Notes under the pieces: generated by a model
Database searches by the model: none
What the model saw: only the letters and a program-made list of their open reading frames with translations
Told to the model about the DNA's origin: nothing
IMG/VR virus record: IMGVR_UViG_3300044547_000157
Coordinates: 1 to 48,912 of that record
Reading direction: 5' to 3' (one strand)
DNA: 48,912 nucleotides
DNA from: a virus
Position numbers and translations under genes: made by a program
Part shown: in pieces, positions 15,322 through 27,000 of the stretch
Layout: each line of letters starts with the position of its first letter
Position numbering within the stretch: position 1 is the first letter of the stretch

Positions 15322-17402
15322 TATGCAATCCTACCTGTGAATATAATGTACTTAATTGCTTGATAATGATTAGTAATGCTAATAGGCACATTTAATGTTG
15401 TTGATGTAAGGTCGTCCATGTAAACGCCACCGCTATCTACCATTAATTGCCCTTGGCCAACTGCTGTTAGACCATTTGAAGCTTCAGCATTAGTGTCGCT
15501 AGGATTACCAGATCTAGGAGCAATAGCATAATATTGTTGTCCAGCATTGCCTTTAAGGTCATGTACGTGTTCTGGAAGATTATTTCGTGTTATTGAAATT
15601 TCAGACCTTCCGCCTGTGCCACCTAAAATATCAGCGGAAGCATCTGTAACTCTATCCGCACTACTGCCTGTTCCTGAGTTTGACATGTTATCTAATCCTA
15701 AAGGAAACCGTCCTCTAAAATCAGGTAATGCAAATGTTCCAGACCCTGTTAATAAACTCAATGCTTTGTAACTGTATTGCAATACAGAAAATAAATCTGG
15801 ATATGTTGAAATCAATACTTCTGTACCATCACAAATTAGATATCCAGTTGGCACTGCTATGCCAGCAAATGGAAATATAGCGCCTGCTGGCACTGTTGCA
15901 ATATTTTTAACAAAATTATTTTTACTGAGTCTTCTAAGAGATCCAGCTCTGTTAATCAATAGTTCATCAGACAATAACGAATCAGTTGCTTCAGTTTTGT
16001 TTGCAATAAAACTACTGCTTATAATGCCTGTTAGTACAACCTTGCCTGATGTTGTGGTTCCATTATAATTCACGCTGGAACTTACCACGTCACTGGCCTG
16101 TACTATATTATTAGACCCGTCTAGTTGATCTCCTATACTAAATTGTGTAGTTGACGTCAAAGCTGTGGCGGTTCCTGAAATATTTCCAGTTAAAAATCCA
16201 GTGACATTTGCTGTGATAGAATTTGCAACTACTTCATCAGCATATACTTTACTCCAACGCACTGCATTGGACCCTAAATTATATGTATTTGTTGTTTTTG
16301 GCAGTGCATTTTCTAATGTAGTGGCTCCGGTAACATTCAACCCAGCGCCAATACGTAAAGATTTAGTAATACTTGCGCCGCCAGCAGTTGAAATGCTTCC
16401 AGTAGTTAGACTGGAAGCGTCATCAGTGCCTGTAACCAAAACTCTTCCATCAGTTCGTATATTTCCCGTTACATCAAGTCTTTCACTGGGATTAGTCTTA
16501 TAAACACCAACGTTTGTGTTACTGTCAATCCTTAGAACAGTTTCAGTTGCTGATGCACCTTTAAGTTTAAAGTCTATGCTAGAGCCAGAAATTTTATTTG
16601 TAATAACTGCCGAATTGTTATCAATTGCAATAGACAATGATAAATCGCCACCAATACTTACACCAGCGTTATTTCTTACATTAAATCCATAATTTGTAGT
16701 ACTTGCTTGATCTGCTCTTAAAAAATTAGTAGCGGCAATTGTTGCAGTTCCAACAACAAGAGCATCAGCTTTTTCTGCTGTGCCCCAAAATTTATTTGCA
16801 GTTGCACTGGCATTAAAGTTAGTTGATGATAAATTCATGCCCTGTTTAATGTTGCTGAATCCAGTAATTGTTGCCTTAGGCGTAAAATCTACATCGCTTA
16901 TAATTGCAACCCTTGATCCGTTAACAAATGTTGTTAGTACTGGACGAGTTTGCTCATTAGTATCAATAATTAATTCTATCTTAGCACCAGTTGTCTGCCC
17001 TGAACTATATTCTGGACCTACTAACACCCATCCAGAACCGTTGTACAAATGCAGTTGCTGGTTATCAGTATCAACCCATAAATCACCCAATACACTAGAG
17101 ACTGGTGCTGTAGTTGATTTTTTAACATTTCCTGCGGCTACCCAGTTTGTTCCATTGTATACTTTTAATTGATTTTCACTGCCAGTTGTAGTGTTAAACC
17201 ATAATTGTCCAGTTATAGGATTACCCGGTGCTGTAGACTTAGCAAAATTTTCTAATAAATGTAAAAAGTTTTCAGCAATATATTGACTATATCCCGCATA
17301 ATTTTTTCCAACAAATTTTAAACTTTTTTCACTGTTAATTGTTTGATCATCAACAGTTAGTGGAGTTTTTGTAGTATCTGTAAACCTTACTTGATAGCTC
17401 AT
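15321..17402 (-). CDS. Short tail fibre with tail-collar domain (gp12-like)
   Basis: A 693-aa protein with the shared N-terminal module (FVGKNYAGYSQYIAENF, LLENFAKS, GQLWFNT, QLKVYNG). A long Ser/Thr/Asn-rich fibre shaft follows. From about residue 510 a phage tail-collar domain is clear: FAGIAVPTGYLICDG, LFSVLQYSYKA, FALPDFRGRFPLG, then LPEHVHDL near residue 605. The histidine-containing segment resembles the metal-binding tip of T4 gp12. In T4 the short tail fibre is made of such trimers, which bind lipopolysaccharide irreversibly. The gene is separated from the upstream 202-aa gene by one base and overlaps the next fibre by one base. Confidence 0.85.
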   Translation of the reverse strand: MSYQVRFTDTTKTPLTVDDQTINSEKSLKFVGKNYAGYSQYIAENFLHLLENFAKSTAPGNPITGQLWFNTTTGSENQLKVYNGTNWVAAGNVKKSTTAPVSSVLGDLWVDTDNQQLHLYNGSGWVLVGPEYSSGQTTGAKIELIIDTNEQTRPVLTTFVNGSRVAIISDVDFTPKATITGFSNIKQGMNLSSTNFNASATANKFWGTAEKADALVVGTATIAATNFLRADQASTTNYGFNVRNNAGVSIGGDLSLSIAIDNNSAVITNKISGSSIDFKLKGASATETVLRIDSNTNVGVYKTNPSERLDVTGNIRTDGRVLVTGTDDASSLTTGSISTAGGASITKSLRIGAGLNVTGATTLENALPKTTNTYNLGSNAVRWSKVYADEVVANSITANVTGFLTGNISGTATALTSTTQFSIGDQLDGSNNIVQASDVVSSSVNYNGTTTSGKVVLTGIISSSFIANKTEATDSLLSDELLINRAGSLRRLSKNNFVKNIATVPAGAIFPFAGIAVPTGYLICDGTEVLISTYPDLFSVLQYSYKALSLLTGSGTFALPDFRGRFPLGLDNMSNSGTGSSADRVTDASADILGGTGGRSEISITRNNLPEHVHDLKGNAGQQYYAIAPRSGNPSDTNAEASNGLTAVGQGQLMVDSGGVYMDDLTSTTLNVPISITNHYQAIKYIIFTGRIA

Positions 17403-17403
17403 A

Positions 17404-18012
17404 TTATACTCCGCTTAGACCAGTAAGACTTTGAATTCTCACAGTATAGTCAATCTGTATTAGTCTATTCAAACTTTTTTGCACAGGATGAAATATCACG
17501 TGAGTTAACAATCTACTGTTGCCTGTAGAACTATAGCTTTTAAGACCTAGTTCATCAAAGACAAAACTATTTTCATTGTCATTGGAATTGTCAAATGCAC
17601 TTTGCCCGTTAGGCTCGCCGTAGTCCAACAAACAGGTAATAAACACATCAGTGTAATTTACACCAGTGACGTGCCTTGTTTCAATGTAATTTCTAGTGGG
17701 GTCTAAATTGGATACTGATCTATCATCAACCACTTTGGTATAAGTCTGATTGTATAGACTAGCATTAGTTCCTGTACTATTTGGGGTCAAATATGTAATT
17801 ATCCCAGTTGGGTCAACTGCTGTTCCGCCGTTGCCAAAAGCCATTTGATATATAAATCCTTGACCAGAGTTAGCAATGCTATCTGCAAGGGCTATACTAA
17901 TGTTTTCATAGTGGATGGCATTTCTTTTGTTGACGTAGATTTCTTCAGATTCTGGATTCCAGATCTTGATATGCCCTTCTACGTGTATTCCTGTTAGGTC
18001 TTTGCTTTGCAT
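17404..18012 (-). CDS. Virion structural protein
   Basis: A 202-aa protein (QSKDLTGIHVEGHIKIWNPE at the N-terminus, then VNKRNAIHYENISIALADS). Similar short proteins stand next to the giant baseplate gene in marine T4-like phages. The sequence is beta-rich and has no transmembrane or catalytic motif. It follows the 4416-aa gene and precedes the collar-domain fibre, so it may join the fibre to the baseplate, as gp8-gp11 do in T4; this is position-based. GATAAATA precedes it by about 20 bases. Confidence 0.65.
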   Translation of the reverse strand: MQSKDLTGIHVEGHIKIWNPESEEIYVNKRNAIHYENISIALADSIANSGQGFIYQMAFGNGGTAVDPTGIITYLTPNSTGTNASLYNQTYTKVVDDRSVSNLDPTRNYIETRHVTGVNYTDVFITCLLDYGEPNGQSAFDNSNDNENSFVFDELGLKSYSSTGNSRLLTHVIFHPVQKSLNRLIQIDYTVRIQSLTGLSGV

Positions 18013-18031
18013 AAGTCTCTCTCAATCAGTA

Positions 18032-18039
18032 TATTTATC
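18032..18039 (-). promoter_or_regulatory. T4-type late promoter motif
   Basis: GATAAATA on the minus strand, overlapping the stop of the giant gene and about 20 bases before the ATG of the 202-aa gene. It is followed by TAC as in the copy at 14027-14034 (both read ATAAATATAC), which supports a common signal. It would separate the tail-fibre genes from the 13-kb gene upstream. Confidence 0.55.
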
Positions 18040-21000
18040 GTGGCCATATAGTTGTCTTTTCTTTCAAAAAGTTTGCGATTTTATTGTCAGATTCGGTTAA
18101 GGATTTGCCAATATCGTTCCAAACTCTGCCTATTTTCTTGGTAACAATAACTTTTGTTCCGGCAGTCAAGTCGTTAGTTAATCTAACTCCCGCTGTTGTT
18201 CCATTTACGGAAAAATCAGCTTCAAAATTTACATCAGCTTCAGTACTTTCGTAATGATTATCTACATTGTGTACACTATAAGGATGTTTCTTTAAACGTT
18301 GGTTTCCAACAAAAAACTTCCATTTGGTTTTGTCAGCAGTGAATGATGTTGAACTGGTGTGTGCAGTTACACACTTGTATGTGTAAGAACCGTACATGAT
18401 AATGTCACCTATTGAGTAGGCTGTTGCATCAGTCCAATTACCCAATATATTCCATCCTCCAACAAACACATCAATTTCATCACACTGTCCGTACTGTGCT
18501 GGTATTGTGTCACGCATCCAGGTTGTGTATGCTGTACTGCCATCATTGATTGTACCAGCAGTTGGATTAGGCATATATGGTAAAGGTATTATGTTAGAAC
18601 TACCGTCGTGCAAGTATGTTTCAATCAACACATCATCGTTGTACGGAATAGTCTCACTAATGCCAATATCTAATACAAACTCACCTGCAGGATGCTTACT
18701 TGGAGTTCCAGTACCCAATGTTCCTCTACGAAGTTGTGTCAATGTATTTCCATCTTTTAGATAATATTCAATTCTTTCACCGTTAACATACAGTATTCCT
18801 GGTAAATTTCTACTTCTATTAGGTTCAGCTAATACTGCGCCGTCGGCAACCACAATAGTTGAATCATAATAGTTCAAGTCATTTATCAATAATGTCTGTT
18901 TGTCTTTGGCCAAACGTTTGTAATGAGTTCTGTTTAACATGTCTTTAAATTGCATATATCCAATTTTAGATTCTACAACTTGACTTGCAAAAGTCAAGAT
19001 AACAAAATTGTCATTTAACACAGGATCCACAGCCAATTTAATCGACGTTTTATTAGGATTTAATTTGTAATCAATACTGTGAGTCAACAAAGTATTATTT
19101 TTAATTACCCAAACGTGATCAGCAGTTCTTGTTTCTCTATTTAATTCCAACGTGCCACCAACAATTTCATTGTATTTAAAATAGTCTACACTGTTTTGAA
19201 CCACTGACACATCTAAAGATATTTCTGATTCGCTACGTTGAATATCAAGTATATTATGATTAGAGAAAGAAGTTATCTCATAAGTTAAATTACTTGCTGG
19301 AGTTGAAGTAAACACAATTGAAGGTTGGGTTGAATCAGTGTCTATAAAATAATCCGCAGTATCAACAATGCCAATAACTAATAATTTTCCTTCAGAATAA
19401 CTTAGTTCATTTAGTGTGACAGTTCCAGTTGACAAGTCAATGGTATAATCAGTCATTATTGAAATTTCATATCCTGCCAAGTAAATTTTAAATGAATCAA
19501 TTGTCAGTGAGCTTCTATATTTGTAGCTTGGTATTGTATAGGACAACACATTATTAGCAAGAGTAAAATATGTATAATTAGGACTTGCTAAAATTGTATT
19601 TCCTGTGCGTACAATTACATTTGGTTCTTGAGGGAAAGCATCACCAATAGAATTATTCAACAAGTATGTGCTGTTTATTCCATCAGTAACAAATGTTTCT
19701 TTAGCCGCTAGACTATACTGTGTAACATCAGTGTTTGATATCAAATAGTTAATGATCTGCCCAGCTGTTGGTGCACTGCCAAATCGTATACCAACTCGAT
19801 CAACACTGTCATAAGTTGCATCAGTTCTAAACAAGTTATAATTTTCAAGTGCTCCAGACACTACAACCAACGACGATAGTGTTTCTGTCCACGGTGCTGT
19901 TGTTATAAACTCAATAGAACTGCCGTCACCAATGAAGTAATCTAAATCTAATATGTCAGTTCCGTTGTATCCAAAACTGGTTACAGACACAATGGCTTTA
20001 TTGGCCGGTGCTGTTGCAAACTTAACAGTTTGTAAGTCATAGTCAATTGTAAAATCAGTTGTTATTTGATTATTAACTTTTACAACAACTGCTGAACTTG
20101 TATTTGGAGTTTGGCCTAAAGCAAAACTTGTTGTTATTCCATCAGCAACATAGTTGTTAGATTTAACATCTGCAGAACCGTTAGTTGGTCTTTGGAATAC
20201 TTTAACCGCCAGTGCGTCGGTAATTTGACCAGGAACAACTTCTTCAGGAGCTGGACTTGTAGACGGTGTTACAAACCCGTCACCGTCAACAATAATATCC
20301 TCAGCCGCTAATCCAGTAGCAGTAGAATACGCCAAGTTACCACCTGATAGTGCAGTGTCATAATCCAATGCAGATGGTGTATTTGCACCATCACTTGTGC
20401 TCTTACGGAAAATAACCTGATCACCATCATTAATATCCAACGTTTGAATGTCAGTTAAATTAGGCAATGTTATTATGTTGTTTACCCCGTCGCCTACAAA
20501 TGTTCTCATTATTGCATTTTCTGGAGCAACAAATCTACCATTTGGTTGTTCTGTACTGCCGTCATACAATCCATAATATAAGTCGTCAATACGTACACCG
20601 TTTACATACACATTGATCTGTTGACCAACTGTTGGAGTATAAGGCAAATCATAAGAATATGTACTGTCGCCCACAGTAATAATATAATCGTCAAACGTTG
20701 GATCAAACCCGTCCCATACATCATTAAACCACGGAAGAACGTCCCATCCAGCACTTGATTTAAAGTCCAACCCAACAATATTAACACCACCATAATCAAT
20801 GCCGGTCATTAGTTGTGTTAGGTCTTTGCCCAATTGTCCAGTTTCTGGATTGTAATAAAAATTAATCCTGTCGGCAGCATTTAAATAATTAAAATCTTTT
20901 ATGTACTTTATAACTATGACATCTCCACTTGCTGGTGATGAAGTAAAAGTTAACAAACCAGAATAAGAAGTATAACCTCTAGAAGTAGATTTTTTACTAG

Positions 21001-24000
21001 TAACACTATAAGTGTCTCTCAATGCTTCTTGGCCGTTTATTGTAACAATTGTTTTTCCTGTTGTGAGATCTGGGCTCCATTTTAGTGCCCATTGTAATTT
21101 AGATCCTGTGCCAGCAAATTGTTCTGTAACATCAAGTTCAGTAATAAAATAATTTTGTGTAGTCCTATCAAATTTAATTTTAATTAAATTACTTCTAACC
21201 AAATCATTTTTAATCACTGCTATTGCTCTAGCTTGAACACCATCAACGTTGGTTCCGCCCACTAATTCAATAGTTGGTGCTGTAAGGTATCCAGCGCCAG
21301 ATGTAACTACATCAACTTTAATAACTTTGCCATTGGCAATATATGCCCTGGCTGTTGCTGTTTTAGATGCGGCGCCCGTAATACTAACAACTGGTTTAGA
21401 AATATATCCAGATCCACCATCAACCACTTCAATAGTTTGTATTTTAAATCCCACATTATCTAACCAATTTTTCCAAGGATACTCTGTGATCTCTGAATCA
21501 ACAAACTGGATTTCTCCATTCATTAATTTAACAGGCAAGGGTTGAGTTGTATTTCCTCTACCAACTGCTGGTATATCAAAGTCACTTACCATTGTTTGCG
21601 TATTATCAATTGTGTTGTAAGAACTTACATATTCTCTAATCTTAGTTCTATAAGGTTTAACTTCTGCAATATATTTTTCAAAATCTTGTAAATTGTCATT
21701 TGCGTAAGTCACACGCTGTTCTAATTTGCCAACATTATGCATTGCCTTAACAAAACTAGTTTTAAATGCCCAATCAACAAATGTTTGTTCAGACAATGCA
21801 TATCTTAAACTAGCAAAGAATAACTGTAGATATACTGGTTTAAGATCATCAATTAAAATTTTATTTTTTACTGCATTTAAAATAATTTTTAGTTCAGATG
21901 CACCAGAGTTATCAAACGGGTCTGCATCATACAGTGGACCATCAAACCCTGAGCTTGTTGACGAAAACTGATAAAATTTGTTTGAGATTTCTATAGTGCC
22001 GTTTTGACGACCTATGACTTTATAGCTTTGTGTATAATCAATTGAATCAACATTGGCATATTTTTCTAATAACATCCATCCTGCTGATCCAACAGTTTTT
22101 ACTTTGACTGTTTGACCTATACTAGTTGATAATGAAAATAGTTGATATGTGCCATCAACAACATGATCAATTTTACTAAACTGGTTGTATCCAGTATCAT
22201 ACCAGTCTATATAATCCCAAAAATCTTGTACATTATATGCTTGTGATTTGGTTCTAGACCAAACAGACGAACTGATATCATAAGCATAAATTGACCAACG
22301 ATTTAATGCATTTGAATCACTTTTTACCAATACTGAAAGTGGTCTAATTGACAGTGTTGTACTATTAGAATAATTGTTTCCACTATTAACTATTGTTACA
22401 CCAGTGATACTACCAGTATCATTGATAGTAGTTTTTATATGTGCGCCGGTTCCAGAACCAGATATATTGATTTCCGGAGCATAAACGTATCCAGCTCCAG
22501 CATTTGTAATGACAACATCAACAATTCGTCCATTAACAATTACTGGCGTAGCAGATGCTTTAATCACTGCTCCGGTATTGATTAGGCGCAATTCTTCATA
22601 AGTATCAACCACAAAATCATAAGACCCCATTATTGTTGATGGGGGTTCTTCGTAGGAATTAAAATCAGTTAGGTCTGCAGAATCAGCAATTAACACATGA
22701 CTTAACTCTGAATTTAAACGCTCAATGTATTGTTTCAATGCTTCAAGTCTATTGACAAACATACTTTGTCTTGGTCTAAACTGGATGCCGTATTTTTGTT
22801 TAACAGGTAAATTAAAATCTGGAACTACTCTATTATTATCGTCAGCGCCCACTAGGCTATCAATCCATTTCTTTTCAATGGCAGATGGTATCACAGTATT
22901 TGGATGCTCACTGATCAGTTTCCACTCTGTATGAATATTTAGGTCATCACTGTCCACTAACCAATATTGCACTGCTAACACAATATCTGAATTCTGTAAT
23001 AGTGTTTCTATGTTAACTAAACTAAAGCTGTTGGCACTGGTAAACTCAATAAACTTATGTCCATAACTTTTTGGATCAGAAATTAAATTAGCAACATCTT
23101 TAGCTGAAATTGCTCGATCAATCACGTTTGGAACTATGGTTTTATTTTTTACCCAGAAATAATAAGTGTTTTTAAATGCCTTGCTAATTGTATCATAACG
23201 TTTTTTAACGCTGTAAACGCTGTTGCCATATAAACTTGTGCCACTGATTCCCAAAGTAATACCAGCTTCGGTATCAGCTTGTTTGTCCCACTCTGCAGGA
23301 GTTAGTTTGGATTCAACCCACTCATAAATGTCAATACTTGCACTGTCGTAAAGAGTGTTCCAAGTTGAATTTTTATAAACAACATCTCCTATATAGCTAT
23401 CTAAAAATTTGGCCTTGGTCATGTTCCACCACAACATGCCAACTTGATTGCTGGTCCATGACATGCCATCATCAACATTAACAGTGTCAGTGCCTACAGA
23501 GTATGTTGCTGGATCGTAATAAGTTTTAAATTTAATTTCTTGTTCAGCTATACCAGCAATTTTTCCCTGTACAGGATCTATAACATCTAAGTATGTTACT
23601 AGTGCATTTGTTTTCTTATTGTATAGGAAAACTTTTTTAATTTTACGTAAGTCAACTACATCTGCTTCAACTTGAATTTGTTGCCAACTATACGAATCTT
23701 CTGCTTTTACATAAGTGTAAATTAATCCAGATTTAATTGAGTTATATGTTGCAAACGGTGCTGATGTAATAATTGTATTATTACCTGCGGCAAATGCGTA
23801 TCCATATTTGTCAGTTGAAGCATTATTCAATGGTAGTGATTCAGCAAATAAGAACTGTGTGTTATATTTGTCATATACATCAAATCTACCAATGTCTTTA
23901 TTAACAGTTGCAATTCTAGTTGAACCAGAATCAAATAATGTAGAGTTTGTGTCAAAAGATGTTGTTGTAATACTGTCGCCCAACGTGCTAAAAATAACTA

Positions 24001-27000
24001 GACTTTTATCATTATTAATAAACTGAACTCTTGCACCAAACGCTTCTGCAGTTTCTGGATTTCTATTTTTTATTAACTGGTCTGCTGTGTAAGTTCCAAC
24101 CGCTAATTTATATAAACGCACAAGGCCCTGATCTGCTTGTGTGCCGTCATATAATATACTTCCAATTGCAATAGTATCCCCGCTAGTTGTTACAGCAACA
24201 CTTTCACCATAACGTTCAGGATCAGTTGCACCAGATGTTAGTGTTTGAGCCAACTCATATAACGAACTTGTGTGATTGTATACATACACCTTTCCAGCGT
24301 ATGCATTTGCATTTGGCGCTGACACTACTAGTGTAGAACTATCTGGAGTTATATCAAAGTCATATCCAAAGTTATCACCAACGGTGGTTACAGTTTCTAC
24401 TGCGCCTTCTAACGTCCAAGCTGATGCAGTTCCAGTATATGAGTACAATCTACCTTGACTGCTATTGTATGCTGGTTGGCTAACGATCATCCTATAGCCA
24501 ATGCTTGTTGATGCTATTTTTATTTTAGATCCGTATTGTTGACTGTTGCCAGCGTTGGGACTTGTTAATGTTGAAACATATTGATAGTTTCCATTAACAT
24601 CAACACTATACATCAACACTATACCTTGACTACTATTATGTGTGGGCGACGCTATGGCTATCCATTTACCGTCTGGGGATACTGCAAGAGTTGTGCCAAA
24701 TCCTGTAATTGTTGAATTTGCCAATGTTTGGCTTTTGACCCATCCTGTTGTACTTACTAGTGATGTTTTATAAACATATACTTCGTTATTGTCTGTGCTT
24801 GTTAATAACACACTTGCGGAAGTGTTTGTTGCTAATATTCTTCCAAATTTTTCTGCAGTTTCTGCAAATGTATCGGCGAGTGTTTTCTTTTCGTACACTG
24901 GAGAATTTTGCCATACTGCATTTTTTCCAGCGCCATTATCGTCAGTCCACAGTAACTCATTTGTTTTTAATGTCTTAGGAAGATTAAAATTACTATCTAT
25001 ACTTGGCGCACGTTGCGATGCAAACTTGTAAAACAACACTTGAGCACTGTCCTGGAATGGTGTTTTCCATTCTTTGATTTCAATATCAATAGTTGCAACT
25101 GATAACTCTAAAGAACTAATCTTGTGGAAGCCTTGTATTTGTGATGAGTTAACAATACCAATTATATCACCAACTGCTAGATCAGGTATTCTATCAAAAT
25201 CAAGAGTTAGAACTTTATTACTATAGCTAATATCTTCTGCAAAAAATTCTGCTTTTGTAAATCGATAAACTTGCCAAGACCTGTCTTGAAAAGCGCACCA
25301 TACATAATCGCCTTCTGTAAAAGTCGTAATGTCTTTACCAATAACATTGCTTAATGAGTCAACATTAATGCTGACTTGTTCGTATTTTACAAACCCTGGG
25401 GTTCTTAGATACGGTGTAAACAATTTGTTAACTGGCCACGGTGAATTATTATAACCTGATGGTTTAACATATATTTGATTTGGCGTTTGACGTATTACAA
25501 AATCAACCAGCGTTTGATCCACAACATTTACTAACTCAAATGCCTGTGGGTTTGTTTTGAACAATTGTTCATTTAAAGAAATTTCTATTTCATCAAACGC
25601 ATCTGCTCCGCCGTACTGACCAACACGCACGGCCCATTCTTCATTAAAGTCTATACTCTCTGCATCATTAGCAGATAACACATCAAATAATTTGTTCAAT
25701 ACATTTACTGAACCTTTTTCAGGAAGCATGCCTTGGAAAAATTTATATTCACTTACATCATTTTTAATAATGTTTTCTAAATATTGTCTCTTTTGATAGC
25801 CAATTAAATGTTGTGCGATTTTTTGTTGTTGTGAGTCAAAATTATCTGATTCTAAATCATAAAAATCTGTAAACTGTTCTGCTTTATAGTCCCAATTGGG
25901 TAATAGCTCAGATGTTGGCTTATTTGCCAGTTTAACCCAGTTGCTAGAATTAAATTCTTCTACTCCTGGTAGAAACTTTTCAGCACTATAGTAAAATTCT
26001 TTGTATTTTACAATATCGCCTAAATTATAATCTACCCAAGGTTCCCAATTTGATATTTTTGCTTGATCAAAGATAAATCCTGGTATGTCAAATCCACCGT
26101 ACCAGTCAATGGTCTTATATCCTGACACTTTAATTCTATCTTGTTTATATCCAGCTGGTGCATTGTAAATAGTATCGTTAAACTGTGTAGTATTATCTAA
26201 AATCAATACATGTTCTTTTTGTACTAGGAATAACCCAGCACCATATATCCCAACACCGTTAACTCGCGGACTGAAAGAAAATAAGTTATTTTCACGAGTA
26301 TAATTTAAAAAGTTTTGATCAAACTTTAATCCGTCAGCTTTAAAAATTTCATATTCATTAAATCTATCTCTAATGTCATCAATAACATTGTATGGCACGT
26401 TCATTGACAGTCCCAGTGCAGATGGACTTAGTGTAATAACACTGGCACCGTCTTGAGATAATCCATCTAATTTAATATATAATGTTGCCTGAAAAACACT
26501 GCTAGTTTGGTGGTCTCTAATAGATTTATAAAAGTCGCCGTTGTACAATACCACTTGATCAGCAGTATATTCTGTTTGCTGATTCCATTCTTTATATTTT
26601 TGTTCTCCAGCACTCCAGTTTTGTGTGGTCCAGAATAAAAACTCTTTAACTGATGTTTCCCAAGATGCTACAGCTTTTAAATTGGTGTTATAATCATCAA
26701 ACACAAATCCTTGATCTTTTAAATATTCTCCATAACCTTGAAGAAAATCCACAACTTCTTGAATTGAGCTGTAGGTTGTTCCGTAATTTACAATATTGGG
26801 TACTCTATCCCATGCTTTTCTTAAATTGGCATTTCTTCCACCAATTATTGGCAACACAGCTAATTTTTGATACAATGAAGAATCAAAGTTAGTTTGTGCT
26901 GTATGATTTGATTTTACTCTATAGTAAATATTATTGTACTGTACAATATTGCCAGCAATGTATACTTGTCCTGATGTCCAGTCAGTATATGATTCACTAA

